NCBI RefSeq assembly: GCF_009834125.1
Contig: NZ_CP047146.1
Coordinates: forward strand, 4,829,501 to 4,893,500
From: Streptomyces sp. GS7
GTDB taxonomy: Bacteria; Actinomycetota; Actinomycetes; Streptomycetales; Streptomycetaceae
DNA length: 64,000 nucleotides
Direction of reading: 5' to 3'
A program made the position numbers and the translations under genes. The notes below the pieces were generated by a model. It did no database searches. It saw only the letters and a program-made list of their open reading frames with translations, and was not told the DNA's origin. Of this stretch, positions 18,076 through 27,500 are shown piece by piece; the stretch's first letter is position 1, and the number at the start of each line of letters is the position of its first letter.

Positions 18076-18606
18076 TCACCGCCCAACCGTGACGCAAAAC
18101 GGCACCGCCGGCGCCGGCTCAGGACCAGAGCGCACCGACCCGTGAGCCATGGACCCCATCCGGCCGCCCAACGGCGCATTAACCGGCTCGTCGCGCCCGC
18201 TCTCCCCGTCGTCACGATCCACGTACATGACGGCTCCGCCCCCACCGCCTCGGTGCCGACCGTCAACTGCCGGCCGCAACAAGAGAGCCTCGTCAACGGG
18301 AGCGCCCCGCACACCGAACTCCTGGACCATTTCGACTTTCGGGCTCCCCGTATCGGTTGGCCATCCGCCCGGGTCTTCGTCAACTTCTACAGCTGGCCTC
18401 ACGGTTCGACCTCCAGGGCCAAATACCATCATCGAAGCGTCACCTGAACCGACAGGTCGGATTTCTTTCCACTGCTCCGCCCGACCCGCCTCGGTCAAGG
18501 GCAGTTCGCGATCCCCTGAACGGCGCGCAGAATTCACCGAAACGCAACGATCTCCTGGACCAAGGGCCACTTGAACAACCCCGTGGGCGACCAACCATCC
18601 CCTCAA
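18076..18606 (-). CDS. Uncertain hypothetical ORF
   Basis: A 176-codon frame with some protein-like stretches (SGDRELPLTEAGRAEQWKE, FGVRGAPVDEALLLRPAVDG), but third-position GC is clearly lower than in the neighbouring genes and no RBS or family match is seen. It may be a foreign or decayed gene, or simply chance. I do not assign a function. Confidence 0.18.
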   Translation of the reverse strand: MRGWLVAHGVVQVALGPGDRCVSVNSARRSGDRELPLTEAGRAEQWKEIRPVGSGDASMMVFGPGGRTVRPAVEVDEDPGGWPTDTGSPKVEMVQEFGVRGAPVDEALLLRPAVDGRHRGGGGGAVMYVDRDDGESGRDEPVNAPLGGRMGSMAHGSVRSGPEPAPAVPFCVTVGR

Positions 18607-19596
18607 CCTCGCTCAGCGGCGCCCACATCAAAAGGTCCGGATCTGGCCGGGAGTTCACCAAGACGTGGCACTACGCGACACGAATTTCCCCTGACGCTCG
18701 ACCGTTATCCCACCCCTCGGATCGCACACAAGCGCGAACGGTCATTTCGGAACTGAATATTACCGCTCGATCGATTCACCTAAATCGCTCCGGCGGCGAG
18801 GATCTACCTGGCCCGACCGCATGACCGCGCCGACGTTTTCGACGCGCTCGAACGGTTGGACGTCGCCGAGGCGATGGAGGGTGCGTTCGGAGTGGACGGC
18901 GTGCCGTAAACGTCCCTGGCAACCGCCGAGCAGAGTCCGAGCCTCGTCCTTGCACCGCCACAGCCGAGCCGACACCGCCCCGTTCGCACGGCGCTGACCG
19001 TCGAAGGACAAGTCACGCCTACGGCTGACGAGATGGCGCCTGACGATCCGAACTCCCCCAGGAGGCCGCCAACGGCGTGCGCGCTGCATGCTTCGGCCCG
19101 AGCAGCCACGACAGTGCGGGGTGTGCGGGCCTCGAAGCGACATGACCACAGGGAGGGCTGAGCTGCGTCCCATGAGGGGAGAGGCAGAGTCGACGTCCCA
19201 TGTCGTGACGGCGATACCCCCGACGGGAGACCGATGTCATAAGGGCATCGGTGCGGCCGTTGTCACTGCGGTTGCTCTCGCTGGTTGTGGGGCCTGCGAG
19301 TTCGGGTGGGCCGGGCCTGGAGCCGGTGATGAAGGTCGGCTTCCTCGGCCGTCACCAAGTCATCCGGATGCGGACTCGGCTTGGGGGGTGCCGTCGGCTT
19401 CCTGGAGGTCGGCGGCGACGAGCCGGGCTGCTAATCGTTCGGGGCTTGTGGGTCGGTGGGGGCGCGCCACTCCGCCGATGGAGTGAAGGAAGGGTCCTCA
19501 AGCTGTGGGGAGGGGATTTTTCGAGGGGTGGTCGGTCAAGCTTGGCGGAGGTTCACTGAACACCCTTTGCACACGGGGACTTTGGAAGGTGGGACG
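18607..19596. other. Gene-poor stretch
   Basis: About 1 kb in which all frames are interrupted or have weak third-position GC. Base composition is slightly less GC-rich than elsewhere. I see no RNA gene or clear repeat. The part from about 19500 must hold the promoter of the small exported protein downstream. Confidence 0.4.
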
Positions 19597-19872
19597 ATGT
19601 ACTCCAAGACCATTGCCGCCACGCTGCTGGCCGGTACTGCCGTGCTGGGCACAGCAGGGGTGGCCGCTGCTGACTCGCCACTCGGCAGGGCTACGGAGAC
19701 GGTTGCCGGCGAAGTGTCAAGCCTTCCTCTGGAAGCCGCGGGGAGAGGACTTCCGACAGGTGGCCCCGAATCCTTGGCCGTGGGTCAGAACGCGCTGAGG
19801 TCCGGCCTGGCCACAGCGCCCGTAACAGTCGACACGACCCTCGCCGCCATGGCTGCCGGTGGTGAGGGCTAG
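19597..19872 (+). CDS. Small exported protein, apparently cut short by an in-frame TAG
   Basis: 91 residues from an ATG with GAAGGTGGG upstream. A signal peptide is plain (MYSKTIAATLLAGTAVLGTA, cleavage near AAADS), followed by a Gly/Pro/Ala-rich segment. The amber stop interrupts Gly-rich sequence: reading on in the same frame continues GGEG-stop-GGGLLGGLQVASDAAKG to a TGA at 19996-19998, in the low-complexity style typical of this family of small Streptomyces exported proteins. So the gene probably lost about 40 C-terminal residues recently. Function unknown. Confidence 0.65.
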   Translation: MYSKTIAATLLAGTAVLGTAGVAAADSPLGRATETVAGEVSSLPLEAAGRGLPTGGPESLAVGQNALRSGLATAPVTVDTTLAAMAAGGEG

Positions 19873-20030
19873 GGCGGTGGCCTGCTCGGCGGGCTGCAGG
19901 TGGCGAGCGATGCCGCCAAGGGCATGCCCGCAAGAGCCGTAGCGGGCGCCGCCCCTGGCGGTCTCCCTGGCCCCGGTCGGCCGTTGCCAACAAGCTGAGC
20001 GACGGTGCCCAGTTCCAGCCGAGACCTCTT

Positions 20031-20058
20031 GCCTCCTGGCGCCACGGCGCCAGGAGGC
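20031..20058. terminator. Strong hairpin terminator
   Basis: Perfect 13-base inverted repeat (GCCTCCTGGCGCC and GGCGCCAGGAGGC) around a 2-base centre. It lies between the convergent small exported protein gene and the reductase gene, so it can serve both. Confidence 0.7.
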
Positions 20059-20171
20059 TGTCCGGCGCGTCACGAGATGACGTCGGCGGCAGCCTGCGGC
20101 CAAGGCCGGTCGGGGCTGTCGCGGGGGCTCGCGGCCTGCTCGGCCCGGTGCCGGTCTGTGACGGGTGGGTG

Positions 20172-21314
20172 TCATACGGAGGCGGGGGCATCCGGGTCGC
20201 CGCATGCCCGGGTGAGGTAGGTCTCGTCGATGGGTTCGGGATCGGGCAGGTCTCCGACGGCCTCCAACAGGCCGGTCCGGTCATAGGTGCGGCGGTGAGC
20301 GCTGAACTCGATCATTCGCGCGCCCTGTTGGGCGATCAGCGTCTCCAGCGGCGTGGGGTCGGGGATGTGTGGCACGACGCTCAAGGCAAGGCGGGGGTAC
20401 CGGATCTTCATTGCCTTCGGCACGATGTCGACCGACGCGTTGTGCGGGTGGGTGACATGCACGGTGCGTACGGCCGCGCGCCGGCCGGTGTGTGCCTTCG
20501 CCACCCGGGCCATGGCCCGGGCGGCATACTCCACCTGCACCAGGTTCGCTGTTCCTTCAGCATCCGCGGCGACGCGGACGCGCACGGCCTCCCCGCCGTG
20601 CCAACCCCCCTTGACGTATGCGATCAGGCTTGCGTTGCGTACGGCCCTGTTGCGCATGCCCGCGTCGACGAGCCGCAGCAGGGTGCCCAGCGGTTGGTCG
20701 GGAAGCCCGTCAGGGACGGGCCGGTCCGTGACGAGAAGGCCGGGGCGGAACACGGTCACCGGACGGCCGGTGCGGGACGCCCAGGCGCGGACCAGGCGTT
20801 CGGCGGTGTACTTGCTCTCCTCGTAATAGGTCTGGAAGCCGTGCTCCTCACGAAGGTCCTCTTCGAGGACGTGGCCGGTGAGTCGGCGTCCCGCGACGTA
20901 CGCCGTGCTGACGTGCATCAGATGGGCATCGGGGGCGTGGTCCGCGAGTTCCAGGACGTGCCGGGTTCCCACGACGTTGGAGAGGTGAAGGGGGGCCGGA
21001 TCACCCTCCAGCCTGATCTGGGCGGCGTTGTGCCACAACTGGTGGAGACCGTCCGTTGCCCGTGCGCGCTCCTCGGTCGTCAGGCCGAGTCCCGGCAGTG
21101 TGATGTCCCCGCTCAGGTAGTGCAGCCGGTCCAGCGCGCCGACCGGCAGCGGCGGACCCTGGAGCCAGGTCAGGGCCGCTGTCATCCGGGCCCGAAGCTC
21201 CGGCCCACTGTGGCGGCCGATGACGGTGATCGGTTCGTCACCGCCCTCGGAAAGGAGTTCACGCACGATGCGGCAGCCGAGGAATCCGGTGGCTCCGGTG
21301 AACAGGACGGGCAC
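20172..21314 (-). CDS. Thioester-reductase-like SDR (NAD_binding_4 / male-sterility type)
   Basis: 380 residues from a GTG with GAAGGAG upstream. The Rossmann motif VLFTGATGFLGCRIVRELL is at the N-terminus, and the catalytic Y-x-x-x-K is present in TYYEESKYTAERLV, preceded by the Ser/Thr-rich HVSTAYVAG strand. This family reduces acyl thioesters (as in NRPS/PKS terminal reductase domains and fatty acyl-CoA reductases) to aldehydes or alcohols with NAD(P)H. It is divergent from, and shares a 256-base promoter region with, a PKS that lacks any release domain, so I infer that it releases the PKS product in trans. Length fits a stand-alone R domain. Confidence 0.85.
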   Translation of the reverse strand: MPVLFTGATGFLGCRIVRELLSEGGDEPITVIGRHSGPELRARMTAALTWLQGPPLPVGALDRLHYLSGDITLPGLGLTTEERARATDGLHQLWHNAAQIRLEGDPAPLHLSNVVGTRHVLELADHAPDAHLMHVSTAYVAGRRLTGHVLEEDLREEHGFQTYYEESKYTAERLVRAWASRTGRPVTVFRPGLLVTDRPVPDGLPDQPLGTLLRLVDAGMRNRAVRNASLIAYVKGGWHGGEAVRVRVAADAEGTANLVQVEYAARAMARVAKAHTGRRAAVRTVHVTHPHNASVDIVPKAMKIRYPRLALSVVPHIPDPTPLETLIAQQGARMIEFSAHRRTYDRTGLLEAVGDLPDPEPIDETYLTRACGDPDAPASV

Positions 21315-21433
21315 GGCGTCTCCTTCGCTGGGAGGGTGACAGGGCGGCCAACGACTGGGGCATGACGGGTACTTACCGCAGCTGTGCCCGATGGAAGCGC
21401 CAACGTACTCATCAACCGAGAGGGCCACCGTTG

Positions 21434-21449
21434 TAGGTAAATATGCCTA
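21434..21449. promoter_or_regulatory. Imperfect palindrome in the reductase/PKS divergent promoter
   Basis: TAGGTA-AATA-TGCCTA: arms match at five of six positions. It lies in the AT-richest part of the shared control region, where a -10 element or operator would be expected. No regulator gene is adjacent. Confidence 0.35.
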
Positions 21450-21570
21450 ATGGTGATCAGGGGGAGGGCGCGTGGATATTCGCAGTAAATTGGGGCGCAT
21501 CGCTTTCCGTGCGGATCGTCGTGGCGGATCGTCGTGCTCGGTGAACCGCCTTTCCAGGAAGGCCGTACCC

Positions 21571-24500
21571 ATGAGCCAGCGCCCAGGCCCCTACCTCGAA
21601 GGTGCCCTCGCGATCGTCGGCGTGTCCTGTCGTCTACCTGGTGGTATCGCAGGAATGGCGAGCCTGTGGGCCGCTCTGTGCGAGGGGAAGGATCTCGTCA
21701 CCGAGATGCCCGCGGACCGGTTCGACGCGGACCGCTTCGTGGACACCTCGATGCCGCGGGCCGGCAAGAGCTACACCGCCGCCGGAGGCTTCCTGGACGA
21801 CATCGCGGGCTTCGACGCCGGGTACTTCGGGATCTCCCCGAAGGAAGCGGCGCACATGGACCCGCAGCACCGACTGCTGCTGGAGCTGACCGCGGAGGCG
21901 CTGGACGACGCGGCGATCGCCCCGGCGCTGCTGGCAGGCTCCGACACAGCCGTCTACATCGGCATCTCCGACGCCTCCTACGGCGCCCTGCAGATGCTCC
22001 AACCATGGGCCATCAGCCCGTACACGATGTCGGGGGCGGCTTCCTCCATCGCGGCCAACCGGCTCTCCCACGCCTTCGACCTGCACGGCCCGAGCATGGC
22101 GGTGGACACCGCGTGCTCGTCGTCGCTGGTGGCTCTGGACCGTGCCTGCCACACGCTGTGGGAGGGAACGAGCCGCATGGCGCTGTGCGGCGGAGCGAAC
22201 ATCCTGCTCTCGCCGTACCACTACGTCGGCTTCTCCCAGGCGTCGATGCTCTCCGAACGCGGCAGATGCGCCGCGTTCTCCGCGGACTCCGACGGTTTCG
22301 TCCGCGCGGAGGGCGGCGGCATGGTGCTGCTCAAGCGCCTGGCCGACGCGCTGGCCGACGGAGACCGCGTGCACGGAGTGGTCCTGGGCAGCGGCAGCAA
22401 CAGCGACGGACGCACGCTGGGCCTGTCGCTGCCCAACCCGCAGGCACAGGAGGACCTGCTGCGCCGGGTGTACGCGGACTTCGGGGTGCACCCGGACGAA
22501 CTGGTCTACTTCGAAGCACACGGCACCGGAACCCTCGCGGGCGACCCGATGGAGGCCCAGGCCATCGGCCAGGCCCTCGGCATCCGGCGCATCACCGGCC
22601 CGCTGCCGATCGGTTCGGTCAAGACGAACGTGGGCCACCTCGAACCCGCCTCCGGTATGGCGGGGCTGTGCAAAGCCCTGCTGGTTCTGCAGCACCGCAC
22701 CATCCCCGCCTCCCTGCACGCCCCCGTTCCGAATCCGCACATCGACTTCACGGGACTGGGCATCGAGCTGGTCACCGAGAACCGTGCCCTCAAGGAGGCG
22801 GCACGTCCGGTCGTCGGCGTCAACTCCTTCGGCTTCGGGGGCGCCAACGCGCACACCATCCTGACCGATGCCCCTCCCCCGGCCGTTCCACGACCGTGCG
22901 CGCCACCCCCCGAAGGCTTGCCCATCCTGGTGACGGCCCGCACCCCTCAGGCGCTGGCCGAGGCGACTTCCCGCATGGCGCATCACCTCAGGACGGTGGA
23001 TCCGGAGGGCCTCTACGACCTCGCCTACACATCCTGCCTGCGCCGGGGCAGGCACGAGCACCGCACGGCCGTCCTCGCTCACACTCCGCAGGAGGCCGCG
23101 AACAGGCTCACCCGGATCGCCGAGCACGGCTCCGGTCCGACCGCCGAGGCGGTGCACAGCGGCCGGGTGGTGTTCGTGTTCTCCGGCAACGGTTCGCAGT
23201 GGCCCGGCATGGGCGCGGATCTGCTCACCGACGACCCGGTCTTCCGCGCGGCCGTCGCGTCGGTGGACGACGAACTGGTGCCCCGGCTGGGCTGGTCGGT
23301 GGCCGAGGAAATGGCCCGACCGCGCGAAGACTGGCGGCTTGCGGCGACCGAGGTGGCACAACCGCTGTTGCTCGCCGTGCAGTTGGGCGTCGTCGCCGTG
23401 CTGCGGTCCCAGGGGGTGGAACCGGCGATGGTGCTCGGCCACAGCGTGGGTGAGGTGGCAGCCGCCCACACGGCCGGCGCCCTCACCCTGGCCCAGGCCG
23501 CCGAGGTCATCGCGGTGCGCAGCCGCGCCCAGGCGGCCACCGCGGGATCCGGCCGGATGGCGGCATTGGGCCTGGGCGCCGAGCAGGCGGAGGAGGCGCT
23601 GAGGCCTTACGCGGGCAGGCTTGAGATCGCAGGCATCAACAGCGGCAGGGACGTGACGGTCGCCGGATCGGCCGAGGCCATCGCAGAACTCGGCGACGAC
23701 CTGGCCAGGCGCGAGGTCTTCTGCCGCGACCTCGGACTCGACTACGCCTTCCACAGCCGGGCCATGGACAACCGGCGCGCGGCCATCACCGACGCCCTCA
23801 CCGCACTGGAACCCGGCCTCGCCGCGGTGCCGTTGTACTCCACGGTGACCGGCGCACGCATCGCCGGCATGGACCTGGACGCCGCCTACTGGTGGCGCAA
23901 CGTCCGCGAGCCGGTCCTGTTCGCCGCGGCCGTCGAGGATGCCCTGGACGACGGCGCGGACATCTTCGTGGAGATCGGCCCACACCCCGTCCTGCGTTCC
24001 TCTCTACGCCGCATCGCGGCCGGCCGGCCGCGGACGACCACCGCCGTACTGCCGACGCTGCACCGCGAAGCCGACGGGCCGGGAGACCTGGCGACCACCC
24101 GCGCCACCCTGCTCGCCGCCGGGGCGGCCACCGACTGGAACCGGTACTTCCCCCGCCCGGGCCGGGTCGTCGGCCTGCCCGCCTATCCATGGCAACGGGA
24201 ACGGCACTGGGGCGGCGGCAAAGACCTGTGGACCCGCAACGGGCCGTTGGATCACCCGCTGCTCGGTGCCAAGGTTGCCGCCCCCATGCCCCTGTGGTCC
24301 GGGGCCGTCGAACCGGTCCTGGTGCCGTGGCTCACCGATCACCGGGTGGCCGGCTCCGTCGTCATGCCCGCCACCGGCTACGTGGAGATGGCCCTCGCGG
24401 CCGGCCGTCTCGCGCTCGACGCACCGGTCGAGACGGAGCACTTGGACATCACCAGCGCGCTGGTGATCCCTTGGGACAACCCCTCCCGCACTCATGTACA

Positions 24501-27500
24501 GGTGTCGCTGAACCTCGACGACGGCACGCTGTCGGTCTCCAGCAGCGACGAGCACGACGGCGAACCACGCCGCCACGCCCGCGCCCGCGTCCGGCGACTC
24601 GTCGCGTCCCGCCCGGCCCCCGTCGATCTGGACGCCACTCGCGGCCGGTGCCGGCAGCCCGTGACAGCTGAGCAGCACTACACCCGCTGCGCGGACGCCG
24701 GCCTCGGATACGGTCCGGCTTTCCAGGTCCTGACCGACCTGGCCGTCGGCGACCGCGAAGTCCTGGCCCACTACACCCACGACACCCCGGGAGCTCCGTG
24801 GACCGTCCATCCCGCGCTCCTCGACGGCGCGCTGCAGGCGGGCGTTCCCCTACTGGCCGAGCGGCTGGCGGAGGGACAGGCATACCTGCCGGCCGTGATC
24901 GGCTCCGTACGCGTGTGGGCCACGCCCGCCCCGTCCGGCACCTTCGTGGTGAAGGAACGGTCCCGCACCGCCGACGAGGTGTGCTGGGACATCACCGTCA
25001 CGGATCCCGACGGCACCGTCACGGTGCAGATGCAGGGCTGCCGCCTGCGGCGGTTCACCGCCGCGCACCGCACCCCGCTCACCGTGCAGCACACGGTGCT
25101 CCGCGCGGCCCCGCACGACGACCAGCCCTGCGCCCCGGTGCCCCTGCCCTCGCCGCAACGGATCGCCTCCGCCTGCGCAGGCACCATGGCCGAACTGTGC
25201 ACGGACATGCGGGCCTTGGGCTACGAGAAGTCCGTGCCCCTCCTCACCGAGAGATTCCTCGCGGCGCTGGCCCGCACCGTCTGCGATCTCCTGCCCGATC
25301 CGATGGCTGCCTTCACCGAACACGACCTGGTGTCCTGGGGCCTGGATGACCGACACCGGCACCTGTGGGCGCTGCTGAAGCCGTCGCTGCGGCGCCGCGG
25401 CATCCTTGTCACCGACGAGGACGGGCGCCACCGCCTCGCGGCACCGCTCGACACGGCGGTCCCTTCCTCTCGCGGGGCCGGGGAGCCCGCCCCCGCCTGC
25501 GTCGTCGAGCAGGCGCTCGCCTCGCAGCAGATCCAGCGCCTGCCGGAGGTGCTGCTAGGGCACCAGGATCCGATGGAACTGCTGGCCGACGACGCCGCGG
25601 TCCGGACCCTGGAGCAGTTCTACGACACCGCGCCGTACTGCCGGTTCCACAACCGGCTCGCCCAGGCCCTGCTGCGCGAAATCGTCCAAGCCTGGCCGGC
25701 CGACCGGCCGCTGCGCGTCCTGGAAGTCGGAGCGGGCACCGGCGGCACCACCGCGGCCCTGCTGCCGCTGCTGCCCGCGGACCGCACCCACTACTGCTTC
25801 ACCGACGTCTCGCCGGGCTTCTTCCCCCGCGCGAAAGCCCGGTTCGGCGCCTACGACTTCGTCGACTACCGCACCCTCGACCTGGACGCGGACCCCGCAG
25901 AACAGGCATTCACCCTGCAGGGCTTCGACATCGTGATCGCGGCCAACTCCCTCCACACGGCCAGGGACCTCGGCGCCGCCCTCCACCGGGTCGCCAACCT
26001 TCTGGCACCGCGCGGCGCCCTGCTCGCCGTCGAGGTGCACGACCCCGAGGTACTGGCCCCGTTCTTCGGTACGTTGGAGAGCTTCTACAGTCACCGTGAC
26101 ACGGAGCTGCGGCCGCACTCGCTCCTGCTGCCGCGCGATCAGTGGCCCGCGCTGCTGGAAGAGTGCGGCTTCGAGGACGTCGTCCAGGCAGGCTACGACC
26201 AGGTGCCCGCCCGGGACTACGGTTCCGTCCTGCTCGCCCGGGTCGCCGCCACCGGCTCCGACCCGAACACCGCTCCCCTCACGCTGCGCCTGCCCGAGGA
26301 CCGGTCGAACACGACGTTCCTGGTCGCCGCGGAGTCACCGGACGCCCAGGCGCTGGCCGATGCTCTCGTCAGCACTGTCACCGCCGCCGGCGCTACGGCC
26401 ACGGAACCGTTCCCCATGACCGAGACCGCAGCCGGCTGGGATGCCCACCTGGCCACAGCCCGCCAGAGCGAGGGCTCGGGAACCCTCGCCGTGGTGCTCG
26501 TCTTCGGTGAGGCGGCCGAAGACGCCCCGGACGCCGTGCTGGCACGTGCCGCCCGGCGGGCGGAGACGATACGCACCTGCGCCGTGGTGTGCGACCGCCT
26601 GCGCGAGGGCCTCCGGCCTGAACTGTGGCTGGTGACCCACCCCAGCGGCGTCGCCCCCCTGAAGGCGGAAGTCCCCCAGCCCGCGGACGCGGTGCTGTGG
26701 GGTCTGGGCCGCTGCCTGGCCAACGAGCTGCCCGGCCTCCACTGCCGACGGCTGGCCCTCCACCGCACCGGCGTCACCGGTGACGACGCAAGACGCCTGG
26801 CACAGGAGCTTTTCCGTCCCTCCGATGAGGACGAGGTCGTCCTCACCCCACAGGGCGGGTTCGTCCTGCGCGAGCAGAACCGGCCGGCAGCTGTACCCAC
26901 CAGGGAAGACCTTGCCTTCGCCTTGAAGGTCCGCGACGCCGGGCTGTCCTACCGCCTCGCCTGGCAGGAGATCGAGCCCCGCGAGCCCGGTCCCGGTGAG
27001 GTGCTCGTCGAGGTGCGGGCCGCCGCCCTCAACTACCGCGACATCATGCAGAGTGTCGGCCTGCTACCGGCCGAAGCCACGGAAGAAACGACCTCCGAGG
27101 ACGGCCCCGGACTGGAGTGCGCCGGCACCGTCGTGGCGTGTGGCCCGGGCGTGACGGCCCTGAAGGCCGGAGACCGCGTCGCCGGCCTGGCAGCCGCGTC
27201 CCTCGCCTCGCACACCGTGGCGCGCGCCGACGCCCTGTGGCCGGTACCGGACGACATGACCTGTACCGAGGCGGCCACCATGCCGGTGGCGTTCGCCACC
27301 GTCCACTACAGCCTCGTCACCCTGGCACGGATCCAAGCAGGCGAAACGCTCCTCGTACACGGGGCGGCCGGTGGCGTCGGACTGGCGGCCCTGCAGTACG
27401 CCACCGCATGTGGAGCGCACGTCATCGCCACCGCCGGCAGCAGCCTCAAGCGGGACTTCCTGCGCCAGCTCGGCATCCCCCACGTCCTCGACTCCCGCTC

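Noticed and set aside
21634..23985. Minus-strand frame of 783 codons within the PKS
   Set aside because: Antisense shadow; the plus strand encodes intact KS and AT domains.
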